Notes: generated from the sequence alone by a model not told the origin. DNA of 64,000 nt from Mesorhizobium sp. WSM3859 (GCF_002295065.1 NZ_NSGG01000002.1:124001-188000), one strand, 5' to 3'; shown: positions 18,708 to 27,743, counted from the first letter of the stretch. Translations and numbers: made by a program.

Positions 18708-18847
18708 GCCAAAGGTGCAGGTGTTCAAGCCCACGGACACGCTGCGGTTATCCGCTGAAATCGTCAAGCCGCTCCCCATCGGGTCGAAGCTTGCGTTTCT
18801 ACGCAGTCGGCGCGATCTTCCCTATGGGGAGTAGGCGGAGCCAGGGG

Positions 18848-19648
18848 ATGATAGCCGAGGGGAAAGACTCGTCGATCGAGCTATTGGAAGATCGGGTGCT
18901 TGTCCGCAGAGCCGGCAAAGTGACGGCCAATATTCCAATCACCGACGTAGTGGAAACCATTTATCAGCAAGCCAGCCCTTTGCACGAAGGCCACCTGCAA
19001 ATTAAGACGCGCGAGACACCGGTCACAGGGAAAGACGGCGTCGTTTTTTACGGCAATAGCGCCGAACCTGCATTCTCGAAGCTAAACCGGGCAATAAACA
19101 GGTTAATCCATTCAAACCTGGCGAAGGCGCGCGAGAACGCGCCGAAACTGCACACGATGAGCATCATGCTAGGGTCAGGGAAGTGGATACATGTGACAGG
19201 CGTGAAACTCTACCCTGAGGCGAAGGTCGCGGAAATCCAATCTTTGCGTGCACAAGCAAGCAATGCACTTGGACCGAAATCGAGTTCTTCATTCGGTATA
19301 ATTGGTGCACCAGGGGCTGCCTTCATAGCCGAATCGGTCGCGCTGTCCTTTATCTCCGGACTCATGGCTAATGCTGCTGCCAGAGCTGCAGCAAAGCAGG
19401 CCCTCGAGTTCTTCCAAAAGGCCCAGAGGCTCTATGAACAGATGATGGCAGACTTCGGGGCTGTCGTAGGCGTTGGTCACATATCCCAGATCGAAATATC
19501 GCAGCCAGTCCTTTGGCGAACATGGAGCCCCGGCGGGGATGTTTACCTTCACAATGGCGACGATTTCGTAACCGTTGACTCACCGGAGGGTGAGTTTTTG
19601 ATCAATTGGCGGGATGTATCCGCAATTCAGTTGTTGAGAGGTGGCTAG
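18848..19648 (+). CDS. Unknown protein with a DUF4429/PH-like N-terminal domain
   Basis: About 266 residues from ATG 18848 (GGAG 8 bases upstream); the frame opens earlier at 18791. The first 90 residues (SIELLEDRVLVRRAGKV, ITDVVETIYQQ, GVVFYGNSAEPAFSKLNRAI) resemble the bacterial PH-like DUF4429 fold often linked to SHOCT domains. A hydrophobic Ala-rich segment sits near residues 160-190, and the C-terminus repeats a beta-rich pattern (VDSPEGEFLINWRDVSAIQL). Base composition is less GC-rich than in the housekeeping genes. Confidence 0.6.
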   Translation: MIAEGKDSSIELLEDRVLVRRAGKVTANIPITDVVETIYQQASPLHEGHLQIKTRETPVTGKDGVVFYGNSAEPAFSKLNRAINRLIHSNLAKARENAPKLHTMSIMLGSGKWIHVTGVKLYPEAKVAEIQSLRAQASNALGPKSSSSFGIIGAPGAAFIAESVALSFISGLMANAAARAAAKQALEFFQKAQRLYEQMMADFGAVVGVGHISQIEISQPVLWRTWSPGGDVYLHNGDDFVTVDSPEGEFLINWRDVSAIQLLRGG

Positions 19649-20520
19649 GCAAAGTTATCGGCGAAGGAGTCCTAGCCGCCCTTGCGGCGATCGCCCTTTG
19701 GCAGGCTTCCCTTGCCAGCGCCATGCACGTCAAGGTCATGCCGCGGTCAAGCCCGGTTGCTTCTTCACCATGCCAGGAATGCCGGTGCGGCAAGCCGTAT
19801 CATTCAAGGACGGAAACGCTGGCATCGGCCTTGCACGGCAGACATTGCCGGGTTGATCTCCGGCAGCTCGTCGGGTTTGAGGCAGTTGTTGGGGGCCTCG
19901 CCCGGCGAGTTCAGCGAAACCGGTGGAATGTAACCAACCGTGATATTCATGCAGCCTTGCTAATGTAACCTCTGCATCGGCCGACTCCCCAACCCCGAGT
20001 CGGCTAGGCCCGGCGGTTCAACTCAACGCACCCCAACAGAGCGCGGAACTGTCGGGCCGCTTTATGGACAAAGCGTCCAGCCGTTCCGCTGCTCTGGCGT
20101 CACCGCATGATTGGTGAACTGCAAATTCCGATCGTCGCGGCCGGCGGCACGGCACTCGCGGCAGTAGGTGACTTGATCGAATCCCAATGCATGCAGCCAC
20201 GGTCAGGCCTTAGCCGCTTGGCTGTGCCGGTTGCGGACAGGCTCAAGGGGTAAGCGGACCTAGCCCATTTGGCCGCTGGGACGGTAAACCCGCCGGGCGA
20301 GAACCCCAACACCTCGAGCCCGGCGAGCCTACAACCCGATCTGGAACGCGATCGGGGCCGGGATCAGCCGGCATTGTCCGCGTTGCAAGAGCGATGCCGG
20401 AAAGTCTGTTCCGGAATGGGACAGCTGCGCCGCATGCTTCACGCTTGATCACGTAAACGCCTGGCGCGGCTCAAATAATCCCTCGCTTCCCACTTTGTCG
20501 CCGGTCTAGACTTCGGACTG
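19649..20520. other. Long gap, probably decayed sequence
   Basis: About 870 bases without a gene I can support. A hairpin GCCGACTC/GAGTCGGC sits at 19980-20004. On the minus strand around 20080-20190 a short frame reads YCRECRAAGRDDRNLQF and on the plus strand near 20370 another reads HCPRCKSDAG; both look like fragments of zinc-ribbon proteins with no proper start. It may be the decayed end of the accessory patch. Confidence 0.4.
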
Positions 20521-20530
20521 GGGATTTTCG

Positions 20531-20794
20531 ATGCCTGTTGTCGAGGCGCTGCTGTCGCTGATTGGCCCGGCCTATTTGGCCTATTACGGCTTCGCGGTTC
20601 CGGCGATGGTCGTCTGGGCAATTCTGTGCGCTGCCCTGTGGGTCTGGAACAACCGGCCGGGCAAGAGGCAGAACGGCGTTGCCCGGTCGCGGTCCGCCGG
20701 CCTGATGGTCTTCGTGCTTATAGCCGCCTGTTACGTCGCGGCGCATACGGGCGTGTATCTTCTAGCTCGGCATCTGGCCGGGCTCTGGGCGTAA
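20531..20794 (+). CDS. Small two-helix membrane protein
   Basis: An 87-residue protein with hydrophobic segments at about residues 5-40 and 58-85, joined by a basic cytoplasmic loop (NNRPGKRQNGVARSRS). GGGGA lies upstream of the ATG. No family recognised. Confidence 0.6.
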   Translation: MPVVEALLSLIGPAYLAYYGFAVPAMVVWAILCAALWVWNNRPGKRQNGVARSRSAGLMVFVLIAACYVAAHTGVYLLARHLAGLWA

Positions 20795-20800
20795 TCTTTC

Positions 20801-20945
20801 CCTCCTCCCCTTGTGGGAGAAGGTGGATCGGCGCGCAGCGCCGAGACGGATGAGGGGTGTTCCAGCGGAGTGAGACGCTGGCTTTCCCTGGAGCACCCTC
20901 ATCCGGCCGCTTCGCGGCCACCTTCTCCCACAAGGGGAGAAGGGA
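20801..20945. repeat. Palindromic repeat, family B copy 1
   Basis: A 145-base element with inverted ends CTCCCCTTGTGGGAGAAGG and CCTTCTCCCACAAGGGGAG and an internal GCGCGCAGCGCCGAGACGG block. Near-identical to the copy at 41014 and related to the one inside a gene at 46244. Confidence 0.85.
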
Positions 20946-20950
20946 AAGGC

Positions 20951-21634
20951 CTAGATATCGAACTCGCCCTGCCCTTCGTCCATGGCGCTGACCGTCTCGG
21001 CCGCGAGCGCCCGGGTGATCGGCGTCTTGCGCTCAAGCGCGGCGCGGTCGAGGCGCTCGACGACGCGCATGGCGGTGCCGAGCGAACGCTCGATGCGGCG
21101 CACCAGATATTGCACCACATGCGGCTCGACCTCGACCTGGCGGTCGGCGAACAGCTTTGTGATGACGCCGGCAAGCAGCAGATCGTCCGGCTCGTGGATC
21201 TCGATCGTCGCCGCCGCCTTCAGCCGCGAGACGAGGTCGGGCAGCGCGACGCGCCAGGCCGAGGGGAAACGCCGTGCCGTAAGCAACAGCGTCGAGCCGG
21301 CGCCGCGCGCTTCGTTGATCAGGTGGAACAGGTCCTGCTCATCGATCGCCGCCTTGTCGATGTCGTCGATGAGCGCCGGCCTGACGCCCAACCCGCCAAT
21401 GTGTTCGCCGATCCGGCCTGGATCGATGGCGACGGCATGCGCCCGCTCCTGCCATATGCGGGCGAGATGCGTCTTACCCGAGCCGGCCGGCCCGGCCAGC
21501 ACGACCACCGGCGACGGCCAATCCGGCCAGCGGTCGATCAGCGATGCAGCTTGCGCGTTGGTGCCCGAGACGACGAGCTCGTCTCGCGAATAGCCGGTGC
21601 CGTGCCCGAGATCGAGCGGCAGCTGGCGCGGCAT
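20951..21634 (-). CDS. hdaA: DnaA-related regulatory protein HdaA
   Basis: A 227-residue protein related to the AAA+ and domain-II parts of DnaA. It has an N-terminal clamp-binding-type QLPLDLG motif (residues about 4-10), Walker A GPAGSGKTH (about 48-56) and Walker B-like ALIDDID. In Caulobacter and other alphaproteobacteria HdaA binds the DNA clamp and promotes DnaA-ATP hydrolysis to prevent over-initiation. ATG 21634 places the clamp motif at the N-terminus. It lies in a minus-strand operon with an AI-2E permease and a CDP-alcohol phosphatidyltransferase. Confidence 0.88.
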   Translation of the reverse strand: MPRQLPLDLGHGTGYSRDELVVSGTNAQAASLIDRWPDWPSPVVVLAGPAGSGKTHLARIWQERAHAVAIDPGRIGEHIGGLGVRPALIDDIDKAAIDEQDLFHLINEARGAGSTLLLTARRFPSAWRVALPDLVSRLKAAATIEIHEPDDLLLAGVITKLFADRQVEVEPHVVQYLVRRIERSLGTAMRVVERLDRAALERKTPITRALAAETVSAMDEGQGEFDI

Positions 21635-21656
21635 ATCGGTTCGCTCACCGGCCACT

Positions 21657-22907
21657 TCAGCCACGCGGCTTCGCGCGATGGCCGCCGCCGCGATCGGCCG
21701 GCAATGGCGGCACGGACTCTGTGGCGTGACCCTTGTAAAGCGGCGATTCAAGGTAGCGAGCGATCGCGAAGCGCACCAGCACGGCAATCGCCGCCGAGGC
21801 CGGCACGGCAATCAGAAGGCCGACGAAGCCGAACAGCGCGCCGAAGGCGAACAGCGCGAACATCAGCCAAACCGGGTGCAGACCGACGCTCTTGCCGACC
21901 AGCCGGGGCTGCAGGATGTTGCCCTCGATGAACTGGCCGACGAAAAACACACAGGCGACCGCAACGATCATCGTCCCGTCCGGCCAGAACTGGACGAAGG
22001 CGACGCCGACGGCCAGCACCAGCCCGGTCAACGATCCGACATAGGGAATGAAGGAGATCAATCCGGCGAAGAAGCCGATGAGGATGGCGAAGTTCAAGCC
22101 GGTCAGCGTGAGCCCGGTGGCATACATGGCGCCGAGCACAAGGCATAGCGTGCCCTGTCCGCGCACGAAGCCGGCGGTGGCGGTGTTGATGTCGCGGGCA
22201 AGCGCGCGCACCGTCTCGACATGGTCGCGTGGCACCCAGCCGTCGACCTCGGCTACCATGCGGTCCCAGTCGAGCAGCATGTAGAAGGCGACGACCGGCG
22301 TGACGACGAACAGGCTGATCACCGAGACCAGCGCCACGCCGGAGCTCCAGATCGAGGTGAAGACGGTGGTGAGCAGGCTGAAACCGGAAGTCAACAGCGA
22401 GTTCAGCCCGTCGCGCAGGCCGGCGGCGTTGACGCCAAAACGCTGCTCCAGCCATTTCGGGTCGAAACTGGTGATCAGCGACTGCAGGCGGGTGAGGTAT
22501 TCCGGCAGCTTGCGGGCGAAATCGGCCATCTGGGTGGCCAGCACCGGCACCAGGATGACGAAGGCCAACACCACGACGACGATAAAAGCGATCAGGATTA
22601 CCACGGTCGCCATCAGGCGCGAGAGGCCAAGCCGCTGCAGCCAGTCGGCGACCGGATCGAGGAAATAGGCGAGCACCATGCCGGCGACGAAGGGCAGCAG
22701 AATGCCTGAGAAGACATAGAGGAACAGCGCCAGCAGGACGGCTGTTGCCAGCCAGAAGAAGACCTGGCGGCGAAGCCCGCCGGAGCTGTCGTCAGCGACG
22801 ATCACCGCGCCATCGTAGTCAGGCGTCGGTGCTGGAGCCGCCCGACTTGCCGATGCCCGACTTGGTGTCGCCGTTCTGGGAGTTGCTCGTCCGGGAGCCT
22901 TCGCCAT
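21657..22907 (-). CDS. AI-2E family transporter (PerM-like)
   Basis: A 416-residue inner-membrane protein with about eight membrane segments, including the N-terminal FSGILLPFVAGMVLAYFLDP and the C-terminal PRLVGKSVGLHPVWLMFALF signature of the AI-2E/PerM family. ATG 22907 overlaps the end of the upstream gene by about 90 bases; GTG 22805, just after that gene's stop, is a plausible shorter start. Transport substrate unknown. Confidence 0.85.
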   Translation of the reverse strand: MAKAPGRATPRTATPSRASASRAAPAPTPDYDGAVIVADDSSGGLRRQVFFWLATAVLLALFLYVFSGILLPFVAGMVLAYFLDPVADWLQRLGLSRLMATVVILIAFIVVVVLAFVILVPVLATQMADFARKLPEYLTRLQSLITSFDPKWLEQRFGVNAAGLRDGLNSLLTSGFSLLTTVFTSIWSSGVALVSVISLFVVTPVVAFYMLLDWDRMVAEVDGWVPRDHVETVRALARDINTATAGFVRGQGTLCLVLGAMYATGLTLTGLNFAILIGFFAGLISFIPYVGSLTGLVLAVGVAFVQFWPDGTMIVAVACVFFVGQFIEGNILQPRLVGKSVGLHPVWLMFALFAFGALFGFVGLLIAVPASAAIAVLVRFAIARYLESPLYKGHATESVPPLPADRGGGHRAKPRG

Positions 22908-23436
22908 AGCCGCTCATATGCCTCAGCCAAGCCACGAGATAGGCCGCGGCCGAAGCCACGGTCAAGACCCCGGTCAGCAATATGAGCCCGGTCCGCAGCG
23001 GGCCCAGATGCGCGGCAAAGGCGAGTTCCCCCAGCACAAGCGCCGCCAGCACGATCTGCGCGGCAGTGTTGGCCTTCGACACGAAGAGCGGCTTCACCTC
23101 GACCGGATGGCTCATAACGCTCGACAACAGCACGGCGCAAACGATCAGCCCATCGCGCGAGACCATGGTCACCACCAGCCAGAGCGGCAGTTCGCCGGCA
23201 AAGCCCATGACGACGAAGACCGAGACAAGCAAAAGCTTATCGGCGATCGGATCGAGATAGGCGCCAAGCTGGGACGACTGGTTCCAGCGGCGCGCGATGA
23301 AGCCGTCGACACCGTCGGAAATGCCGGCGATGAGGAAGCCGGCGAAGGCCCAACCCCAAAGCGACTGCAGCATGGCCAGCATCACGGCGGGCACGAGCAG
23401 CAGCCGCATGATCGTGATCATGTTGGGAAGGGTCAC
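22819..23436 (-). CDS. CDP-alcohol phosphatidyltransferase family protein
   Basis: A 205-residue membrane enzyme with the complete family signature D-x2-DG-x2-AR-x8-G-x3-D-x3-D (from DGVDGFIARR to AYLDPIADK). It transfers a phosphatidyl group from CDP-diacylglycerol to an alcohol, for example glycerol phosphate (PgsA) or another acceptor. GTG 23436 is chosen because it starts the conserved VTLPNMITIMRLLLVPAV; the longer frame reads through repeat-like sequence. The acceptor cannot be told from sequence. Confidence 0.88.
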   Translation of the reverse strand: MTLPNMITIMRLLLVPAVMLAMLQSLWGWAFAGFLIAGISDGVDGFIARRWNQSSQLGAYLDPIADKLLLVSVFVVMGFAGELPLWLVVTMVSRDGLIVCAVLLSSVMSHPVEVKPLFVSKANTAAQIVLAALVLGELAFAAHLGPLRTGLILLTGVLTVASAAAYLVAWLRHMSGYGEGSRTSNSQNGDTKSGIGKSGGSSTDA

Positions 23437-23518
23437 GTGATGTCCCGTCGTGTCTTTTGTTGGGAAAGATGAGGGAGATGGAAGGTCGGCGCAAGTAGCG
23501 GGCGGTGAAGCGAGTAGT

Positions 23519-23670
23519 CTCCTCCCTTGAGGGGGAGATGGCCGGCAGGCCAGAGGGGTCGCCGCGCGTGGAGCGCCAGCGCCCTTCGCCAACAGAGGAG
23601 GTTGGCGCTTCACGCGGAGCGACCCCCTCAGTCGCCTTTGGCGACATCTCCCCCTCAAGGGGGGAGATTA
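23519..23670. repeat. Palindromic repeat, family A copy 2
   Basis: Inverted arms CTCCCTTGAGGGGGAGATG and ATCTCCCCCTCAAGGGGGGAG lie around a core in the divergent intergenic region between the CDP-alcohol transferase gene and purM. Confidence 0.8.
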
Positions 23671-23716
23671 GCTCTCGCGCCTTGCTCCCCGAAACCATTC
23701 ATGCGAAGAGCCCGCA

Positions 23717-24820
23717 ATGACAAACATGGACGAGCCGGATATGAGCAAGGGCGACCAAGCCAAGCGCAGGAACGGGCTCACCTACGCCGAGGCGGGCGTC
23801 GACATCGATGCCGGCAACCTGATGGTCGAGAAGATCAAGCCGCTGGTGCGCGCGACGCGCCGGCCGGGCGCCGATGGCGAGATCGGCGGGTTCGGCGGGC
23901 TGTTCGACCTGAAGGCGGCCGGCTTCACCGATCCGGTGCTGGTCGCGGCCAATGACGGCGTCGGCACCAAGCTCAAGATTGCCATCGACGCAGGAAAGCA
24001 TGACACGATCGGCATCGACCTCGTCGCCATGTGCGTCAACGACATCGTCGTGCAGGGCGCCGAGCCGCTGTTCTTCCTCGACTATTTCGCCACCGGCAAG
24101 CTCGATCCGGACCAGGGCGCCGCGATCGTCGGCGGTATCGCGCAAGGCTGCGGGCAGGCCGGCTGCGCGCTGATCGGCGGCGAGACGGCCGAGATGCCCG
24201 GCATGTATCATGACAAGGACTACGACCTTGCCGGCTTCGCGGTCGGTGCGGCCGAACGCGGCCAGTTGCTGCCGACCGACGACATCGTCGAGGGCGACGT
24301 GCTGCTTGGCCTTTCCTCCTCCGGCCTGCACTCTAACGGTTTTTCGCTGGTGCGCCGCATCGTGGCGGCGAGCGGCCTTGCCTGGAGCGATCCGGCGCCG
24401 TTCAACGACGAGCTCAGCCTTGCCGAGGCGCTGCTCGAGCCGACGCGCATCTATGTGAAGTCGATCCTCAAAGCGATCCGCAACACGCATGGCATCAAGG
24501 CGCTGGCCCACATCACCGGCGGCGGTTTCCCGGAAAACATTCCGCGCGTGCTGCCGAAGGATTTTTCGGCCGAGCTCGACCTCGAGGCGATCGACGTGCC
24601 ACCGGTATTCTCGTGGCTGGCCAAGACCGGCGGCGTCGCGCCGGAAGAAATGATGCGCACCTTCAATTGCGGCATCGGCATGATCCTCGCCGTGGCCTCC
24701 GGCCAGGCGGCGCAGGTCGCGGCGGTGCTGCAGGAAGCCGGCGAGACCGTGACGCCGATCGGCAGGATCGTGCCGCGCCGCGACGCCGGCGTCATCTATC
24801 GGGGCGCGATCGGCCTATGA
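23717..24820 (+). CDS. purM: Phosphoribosylformylglycinamidine cyclo-ligase (AIR synthetase)
   Basis: Catalyses ATP-dependent ring closure of FGAM to aminoimidazole ribotide in purine synthesis. The 367-residue protein has the family start [20 protein letters not shown], the core [16 protein letters not shown], the [11 protein letters not shown] motif and a C-terminal CGIGMILAV. Its stop overlaps the purN start codon (ATGA), so the two are coupled. Several ATGs near 23717-23741 could serve as start. Confidence 0.97.
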   Translation: MTNMDEPDMSKGDQAKRRNGLTYAEAGVDIDAGNLMVEKIKPLVRATRRPGADGEIGGFGGLFDLKAAGFTDPVLVAANDGVGTKLKIAIDAGKHDTIGIDLVAMCVNDIVVQGAEPLFFLDYFATGKLDPDQGAAIVGGIAQGCGQAGCALIGGETAEMPGMYHDKDYDLAGFAVGAAERGQLLPTDDIVEGDVLLGLSSSGLHSNGFSLVRRIVAASGLAWSDPAPFNDELSLAEALLEPTRIYVKSILKAIRNTHGIKALAHITGGGFPENIPRVLPKDFSAELDLEAIDVPPVFSWLAKTGGVAPEEMMRTFNCGIGMILAVASGQAAQVAAVLQEAGETVTPIGRIVPRRDAGVIYRGAIGL

Positions 24821-25524
24821 GCAGGAAGCGCACGGTGGTCCTGATCTCGGGGCGCGGCTCCAACATGACGGCGCTGATCGCCGCGGCCGCCGACCCAACC
24901 TATCCGGCCGAGATCGTCGGCGTCATCTCCGACCGGGCGAACGCCGCGGGCCTCGGCATCGCCCAGTCGCGCGGCATCGCCACCAAGGTCATCCAGCGCG
25001 CCGACCATCCGAGCAAGGACGCCTATGACGCCGCGATCGACGCCGCGCTCACCGGCTTCGGCGCCGACATCGTGGCGCTAGCCGGCTATATGCGCATCCT
25101 CGGACGCGGCCTCGTCGAGAAATGGCAGGGACGCGTGGTCAACATCCACCCTGCCCTGCTGCCGGCCTTCAAGGGATTGGACACGCATGCGCGCGCCATC
25201 CGCGCCGGCGTGCGCATCCATGGCTGCTCGGTGCATTTCGTCACGCCGGAGATGGATGACGGCCCGATCATCGCGCAGGCCGCCGTGCCGGTGATGGTCG
25301 GCGACAATGAGGACACGCTTGCCGCGCGCGTGCTGAAGGCCGAGCATCGGCTCTATCCACTGGCGCTGGGCCTCGTCGCTGAAGGCAAGGCGCGCATGGA
25401 AAAGGGCCACACCGTGCTTGCGCATTTCGCCGACGATGCCGACAACGCCGCCTCGGTGGTGATGGCGCCGGATCCGCTGCGGGAGGAAACCGACCTCGAA
25501 CAGCTGGCGCGGATCACGCCGTAG
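24817..25524 (+). CDS. purN: Phosphoribosylglycinamide formyltransferase
   Basis: Transfers the formyl group of 10-formyl-tetrahydrofolate to GAR in purine synthesis. The 235-residue protein shows [15 protein letters not shown] at the start, the catalytic region [13 protein letters not shown] with its conserved Asn and His, and the downstream MDDGPII with the catalytic Asp. ATG 24817 overlaps purM by four bases. The C-terminus is slightly longer than that of E. coli PurN. Confidence 0.97.
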   Translation: MSRKRTVVLISGRGSNMTALIAAAADPTYPAEIVGVISDRANAAGLGIAQSRGIATKVIQRADHPSKDAYDAAIDAALTGFGADIVALAGYMRILGRGLVEKWQGRVVNIHPALLPAFKGLDTHARAIRAGVRIHGCSVHFVTPEMDDGPIIAQAAVPVMVGDNEDTLAARVLKAEHRLYPLALGLVAEGKARMEKGHTVLAHFADDADNAASVVMAPDPLREETDLEQLARITP

Positions 25525-25546
25525 GGCCTTGGCGGGGAATTGCAGC

Positions 25547-25714
25547 ATGGCGCTTACCCCTGAACTGCCGAGCCAACCCCTGGGTCAAACCGAAACGGAC
25601 CGGCTGCGTAAGGCTTGGATAGACGGATTAGGCAGCGGCCCGTTTGCTCCCTTCGACATCGACGAGATCAAGCGGAAGGCCCGCGCCCGACTGGACAAGC
25701 AATCTTGGTCCTGA
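25547..25714 (+). CDS. Small antitoxin-like protein
   Basis: A 55-residue acidic/basic protein from ATG 25547 (GGGGA 9 bases upstream). The C-terminal half (AWIDGLGSGPFAPFDIDEIKRKARARL) resembles the toxin-binding tail of ParD-type antitoxins, but no DNA-binding ribbon and no toxin gene accompany it. It is 3 bases upstream of the SixA-like gene and probably co-transcribed. Function unproven. Confidence 0.55.
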   Translation: MALTPELPSQPLGQTETDRLRKAWIDGLGSGPFAPFDIDEIKRKARARLDKQSWS

Positions 25715-25717
25715 ACA

Positions 25718-26233
25718 ATGCCGACGAGACAATTGCTTATCTTACGCCACGCCAAGTCGAGCTGGGACGATCCCAAGCTTGACGATTTCGACCGGCCGCT
25801 CGCCCCGCGCGGGCTGAAGACGGCGCCGCTGATCGGGCGCGAGCTTTCGCGGCGCGGCTGGCTGCCGGAGCTCGCGCTGGTCTCGCCGGCGCTGCGCACC
25901 CGCGATACCTGGCGGCTGGTCACTCAGGAACTGCCGAAGCATGTGTCCGCGGAATTCGCGGAAGAGCTCTACGAGGCAGCGGCCGGCGCCATCCTGGCGC
26001 GCGTGCGGCAGGTCAAGGCGACCAACCTGCTCGTGATCGGCCACAACCCCGGCCTGCAGAATTTTGTGCTTAGGCTCGCGGGTGCCGGGTCGGATAGGGA
26101 CGTGTTCAAGAAGATCGAAGCGAAGTTTCCGACGACGGCACTTGCGCGGTTTACAGTAAAGGGCGACTGGGCGAATCTCGATTTCGGCGGCGCGCGGCTG
26201 ACGCATTTCGTCAGGCCGAAGGATTTGGGGTAG
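25718..26233 (+). CDS. SixA-like phosphohistidine phosphatase
   Basis: A 171-residue histidine-phosphatase-superfamily protein with the RHG-type catalytic motif LLILRHAKSSW (nucleophile His at about residue 11) and the second catalytic His in LLVIGHNPGL. SixA removes phosphate from His phosphotransfer domains in bacteria; the target here is unknown. A bidirectional terminator follows at 26266. Confidence 0.9.
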   Translation: MPTRQLLILRHAKSSWDDPKLDDFDRPLAPRGLKTAPLIGRELSRRGWLPELALVSPALRTRDTWRLVTQELPKHVSAEFAEELYEAAAGAILARVRQVKATNLLVIGHNPGLQNFVLRLAGAGSDRDVFKKIEAKFPTTALARFTVKGDWANLDFGGARLTHFVRPKDLG

Positions 26234-26265
26234 ACACCGAAGCTGCCGATCTCCGGCCGCAAACA

Positions 26266-26294
26266 AAAGGCGGCGGAGCAAGCCCGCCGCCTTT
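26266..26294. terminator. Bidirectional hairpin terminator
   Basis: AAAGGCGGCGG (26266-26276) pairs perfectly with CCGCCGCCTTT (26284-26294). Runs of A on the left and T on the right allow it to end both the SixA-like gene and the convergent DUF680 gene. Confidence 0.8.
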
Positions 26295-26317
26295 GGCAAA
26301 TCCTGAGACGTGAAACC

Positions 26318-26560
26318 TCAATTGCCCCAGATGCCCTGGCCCGGATCAGGCCGGGCCTGCGACGGCGCCGCTCCGGTGGTCATCGAGGTGTCGACATTGG
26401 CAGGCTTGGCGGACTCGTGCTTGCGCACCGAGGCGGTGAGCCCGCGGTCGACGCCGGCGGTCGGCTGGTTGACGTTGTCCGCGCCATAATGGTCGCTGCC
26501 GGCGAAGGCAGAACCCATGACGAGAAGCATGGCCGCGGTGGTAAGAGCGATTCTGGTCAT
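26318..26560 (-). CDS. DUF680-family small exported protein (copy 1)
   Basis: An 80-residue protein with a signal peptide (MTRIALTTAAMLLVMGSAFAG), the family block GSDHYGADNVNQPTAGVD, an SVRK segment and the tail GQGIWGN. DUF680 is a family I know essentially from Mesorhizobium; function unknown. ATG 26560 has AAAGGA upstream. It is the last of four tandem copies. Confidence 0.82.
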   Translation of the reverse strand: MTRIALTTAAMLLVMGSAFAGSDHYGADNVNQPTAGVDRGLTASVRKHESAKPANVDTSMTTGAAPSQARPDPGQGIWGN

Positions 26561-26613
26561 TGTAAAAGTTCCTTTCGTTAAAAGGGTGGAGGTATTGGGG
26601 GATCGAAGCGGCG

Positions 26614-26859
26614 TCAGCGGCCCCACAGGCCGTCGTCGTTATGCCGGGCAATGATGTCGACGACGGTCCGGCTGGTTGCGGCCGTCACCGAAGCCTGGCG
26701 ATGCGCCGTGCCGCGTTCGCCGATCGAGCTGGTCATCATGTGATCGGCGCCGGCGGCCGGCTGGTTGGCGCCGTCGGCGCCGTAATGGTCGCTGCCGGCA
26801 GAGGCGCTGCCCATGGCAGCGGCGAGCATGGCAGCCACGACGAATGCGGTCCTGGTCAT
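26614..26859 (-). CDS. DUF680-family small exported protein (copy 2)
   Basis: An 81-residue paralogue: signal peptide ending GSASAG, GSDHYGADGANQPAAGAD, then a divergent middle and the tail NDDGLWGR. The intergenic spacing of about 50 bases to copy 1 leaves room for a separate start signal. Confidence 0.8.
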   Translation of the reverse strand: MTRTAFVVAAMLAAAMGSASAGSDHYGADGANQPAAGADHMMTSSIGERGTAHRQASVTAATSRTVVDIIARHNDDGLWGR

Positions 26860-27063
26860 CTCAATGTTCCTTGTCCTGTCGTTCTATCGGCGGCGCCTTG
26901 GGAGGATGGCCCCGCTGCCGACAAGACCCGGAACAGTCCGGATTTATTCCCGATCAAGATTTCGGCTTCCGCGACCGCTTACCCCGATTGGGTTCTCGCA
27001 AAATTGCCTGGTCGAACGCACGGAAAAGCCCGGGCCAACGCATAGCCGGCTCCACAAAAACAG

Positions 27064-27088
27064 AGCGGCGGGACAAGCCCGCCGCTTT
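27064..27088 (-). terminator. Terminator after DUF680 copy 3
   Basis: Read on the minus strand, AGCGGCGGG pairs with CCCGCCGCT around a 5-base loop and is followed by CTGTTTTTG. It lies 26 bases after the stop of the gene at 27114, so that copy is its own transcription unit or ends one. Confidence 0.8.
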
Positions 27089-27113
27089 GAGGTCTATCGA
27101 AGATCGGAACCGA

Positions 27114-27320
27114 TCAATGGCTGCCGAAGAGGTCGCGGTCCGCGCCCTGGGTCAGGGGCTTCTGGACATTCGCATCAGACTTCTTGACCGAAGCGGTGAA
27201 CGAGGTGTCGACCGAAGCGGCCGGCTGGTTGGCATTGGCCGAACCGTAATTGTCCGAGCCAGCGAAAGCGGCGCCGGTGGCAACGAGAAGCGCGGCGGCG
27301 GTAACAGCGATCTTGGTCAT
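27114..27320 (-). CDS. DUF680-family small exported protein (copy 3)
   Basis: A 68-residue copy: MTKIAVTAAALLVATGAAFAG signal peptide, GSDNYGSANANQPAASVD, TASVKKSD and the tail DRDLFGSH, which differs from the WGR/WGN tails of the other copies. Confidence 0.82.
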   Translation of the reverse strand: MTKIAVTAAALLVATGAAFAGSDNYGSANANQPAASVDTSFTASVKKSDANVQKPLTQGADRDLFGSH

Positions 27321-27375
27321 TTGAGTTGCTCCAGATTTAGGAATCGAGGTTGCGGTTGATTGGGATCCGAGCCGC

Positions 27376-27615
27376 TTAGCGGCCCCAGATGCCCTGGCCC
27401 GACTGCGGCTGGTTCTGATCAGGCGTGATGTGGAAGTCGCGCTGTTCGAGCTTGTCGAGCTTGCGGATCGAACCGGTGATGCTGTTGTCGACCTTGCCCG
27501 CGGGAGCAGTCACGGCCGGCTGATTGACGTTGTCGGAACCGTAATGGTCGCTGCTGGCAAAAGCGCCGCTCGTAGCGACGAGGAGGGCAGCGGCGGTAAG
27601 AGCAATCTTGGTCAT
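27376..27615 (-). CDS. DUF680-family small exported protein (copy 4)
   Basis: A 79-residue copy with a near-identical signal peptide to copy 3 (MTKIALTAAALLVATSGAFA), then SSDHYGSDNVNQPAV, ITGSIRKLDKLEQRD and the tail GQGIWGR. It is first in the array and lies 129 bases from the palindrome at 27744. Confidence 0.82.
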   Translation of the reverse strand: MTKIALTAAALLVATSGAFASSDHYGSDNVNQPAVTAPAGKVDNSITGSIRKLDKLEQRDFHITPDQNQPQSGQGIWGR

Positions 27616-27743
27616 TTTAAGTACTCCGGATTTTCAAAGTCATGTCCGTCTGGTGGCGTGCCTTGATGGAAATTCGCGTCGCTCGGACCACCCCGAAATG
27701 GGTCTGTCCTGCTGCCAGTTCCAATCACGAAAATTTGTGAACT

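Noticed and set aside
16909..20520. Integrated mobile element at tRNA-Pro
   Set aside because: No integrase, recombinase or direct repeat of the tRNA 3' end was found, so only an accessory patch is claimed.
20813..21931. A 372-codon plus-strand frame
   Set aside because: It is antisense to hdaA and starts inside a palindromic repeat.
26318..27615. CRISPR-like array
   Set aside because: The regular similarity comes from four paralogous coding sequences, not from short repeats with unique spacers.
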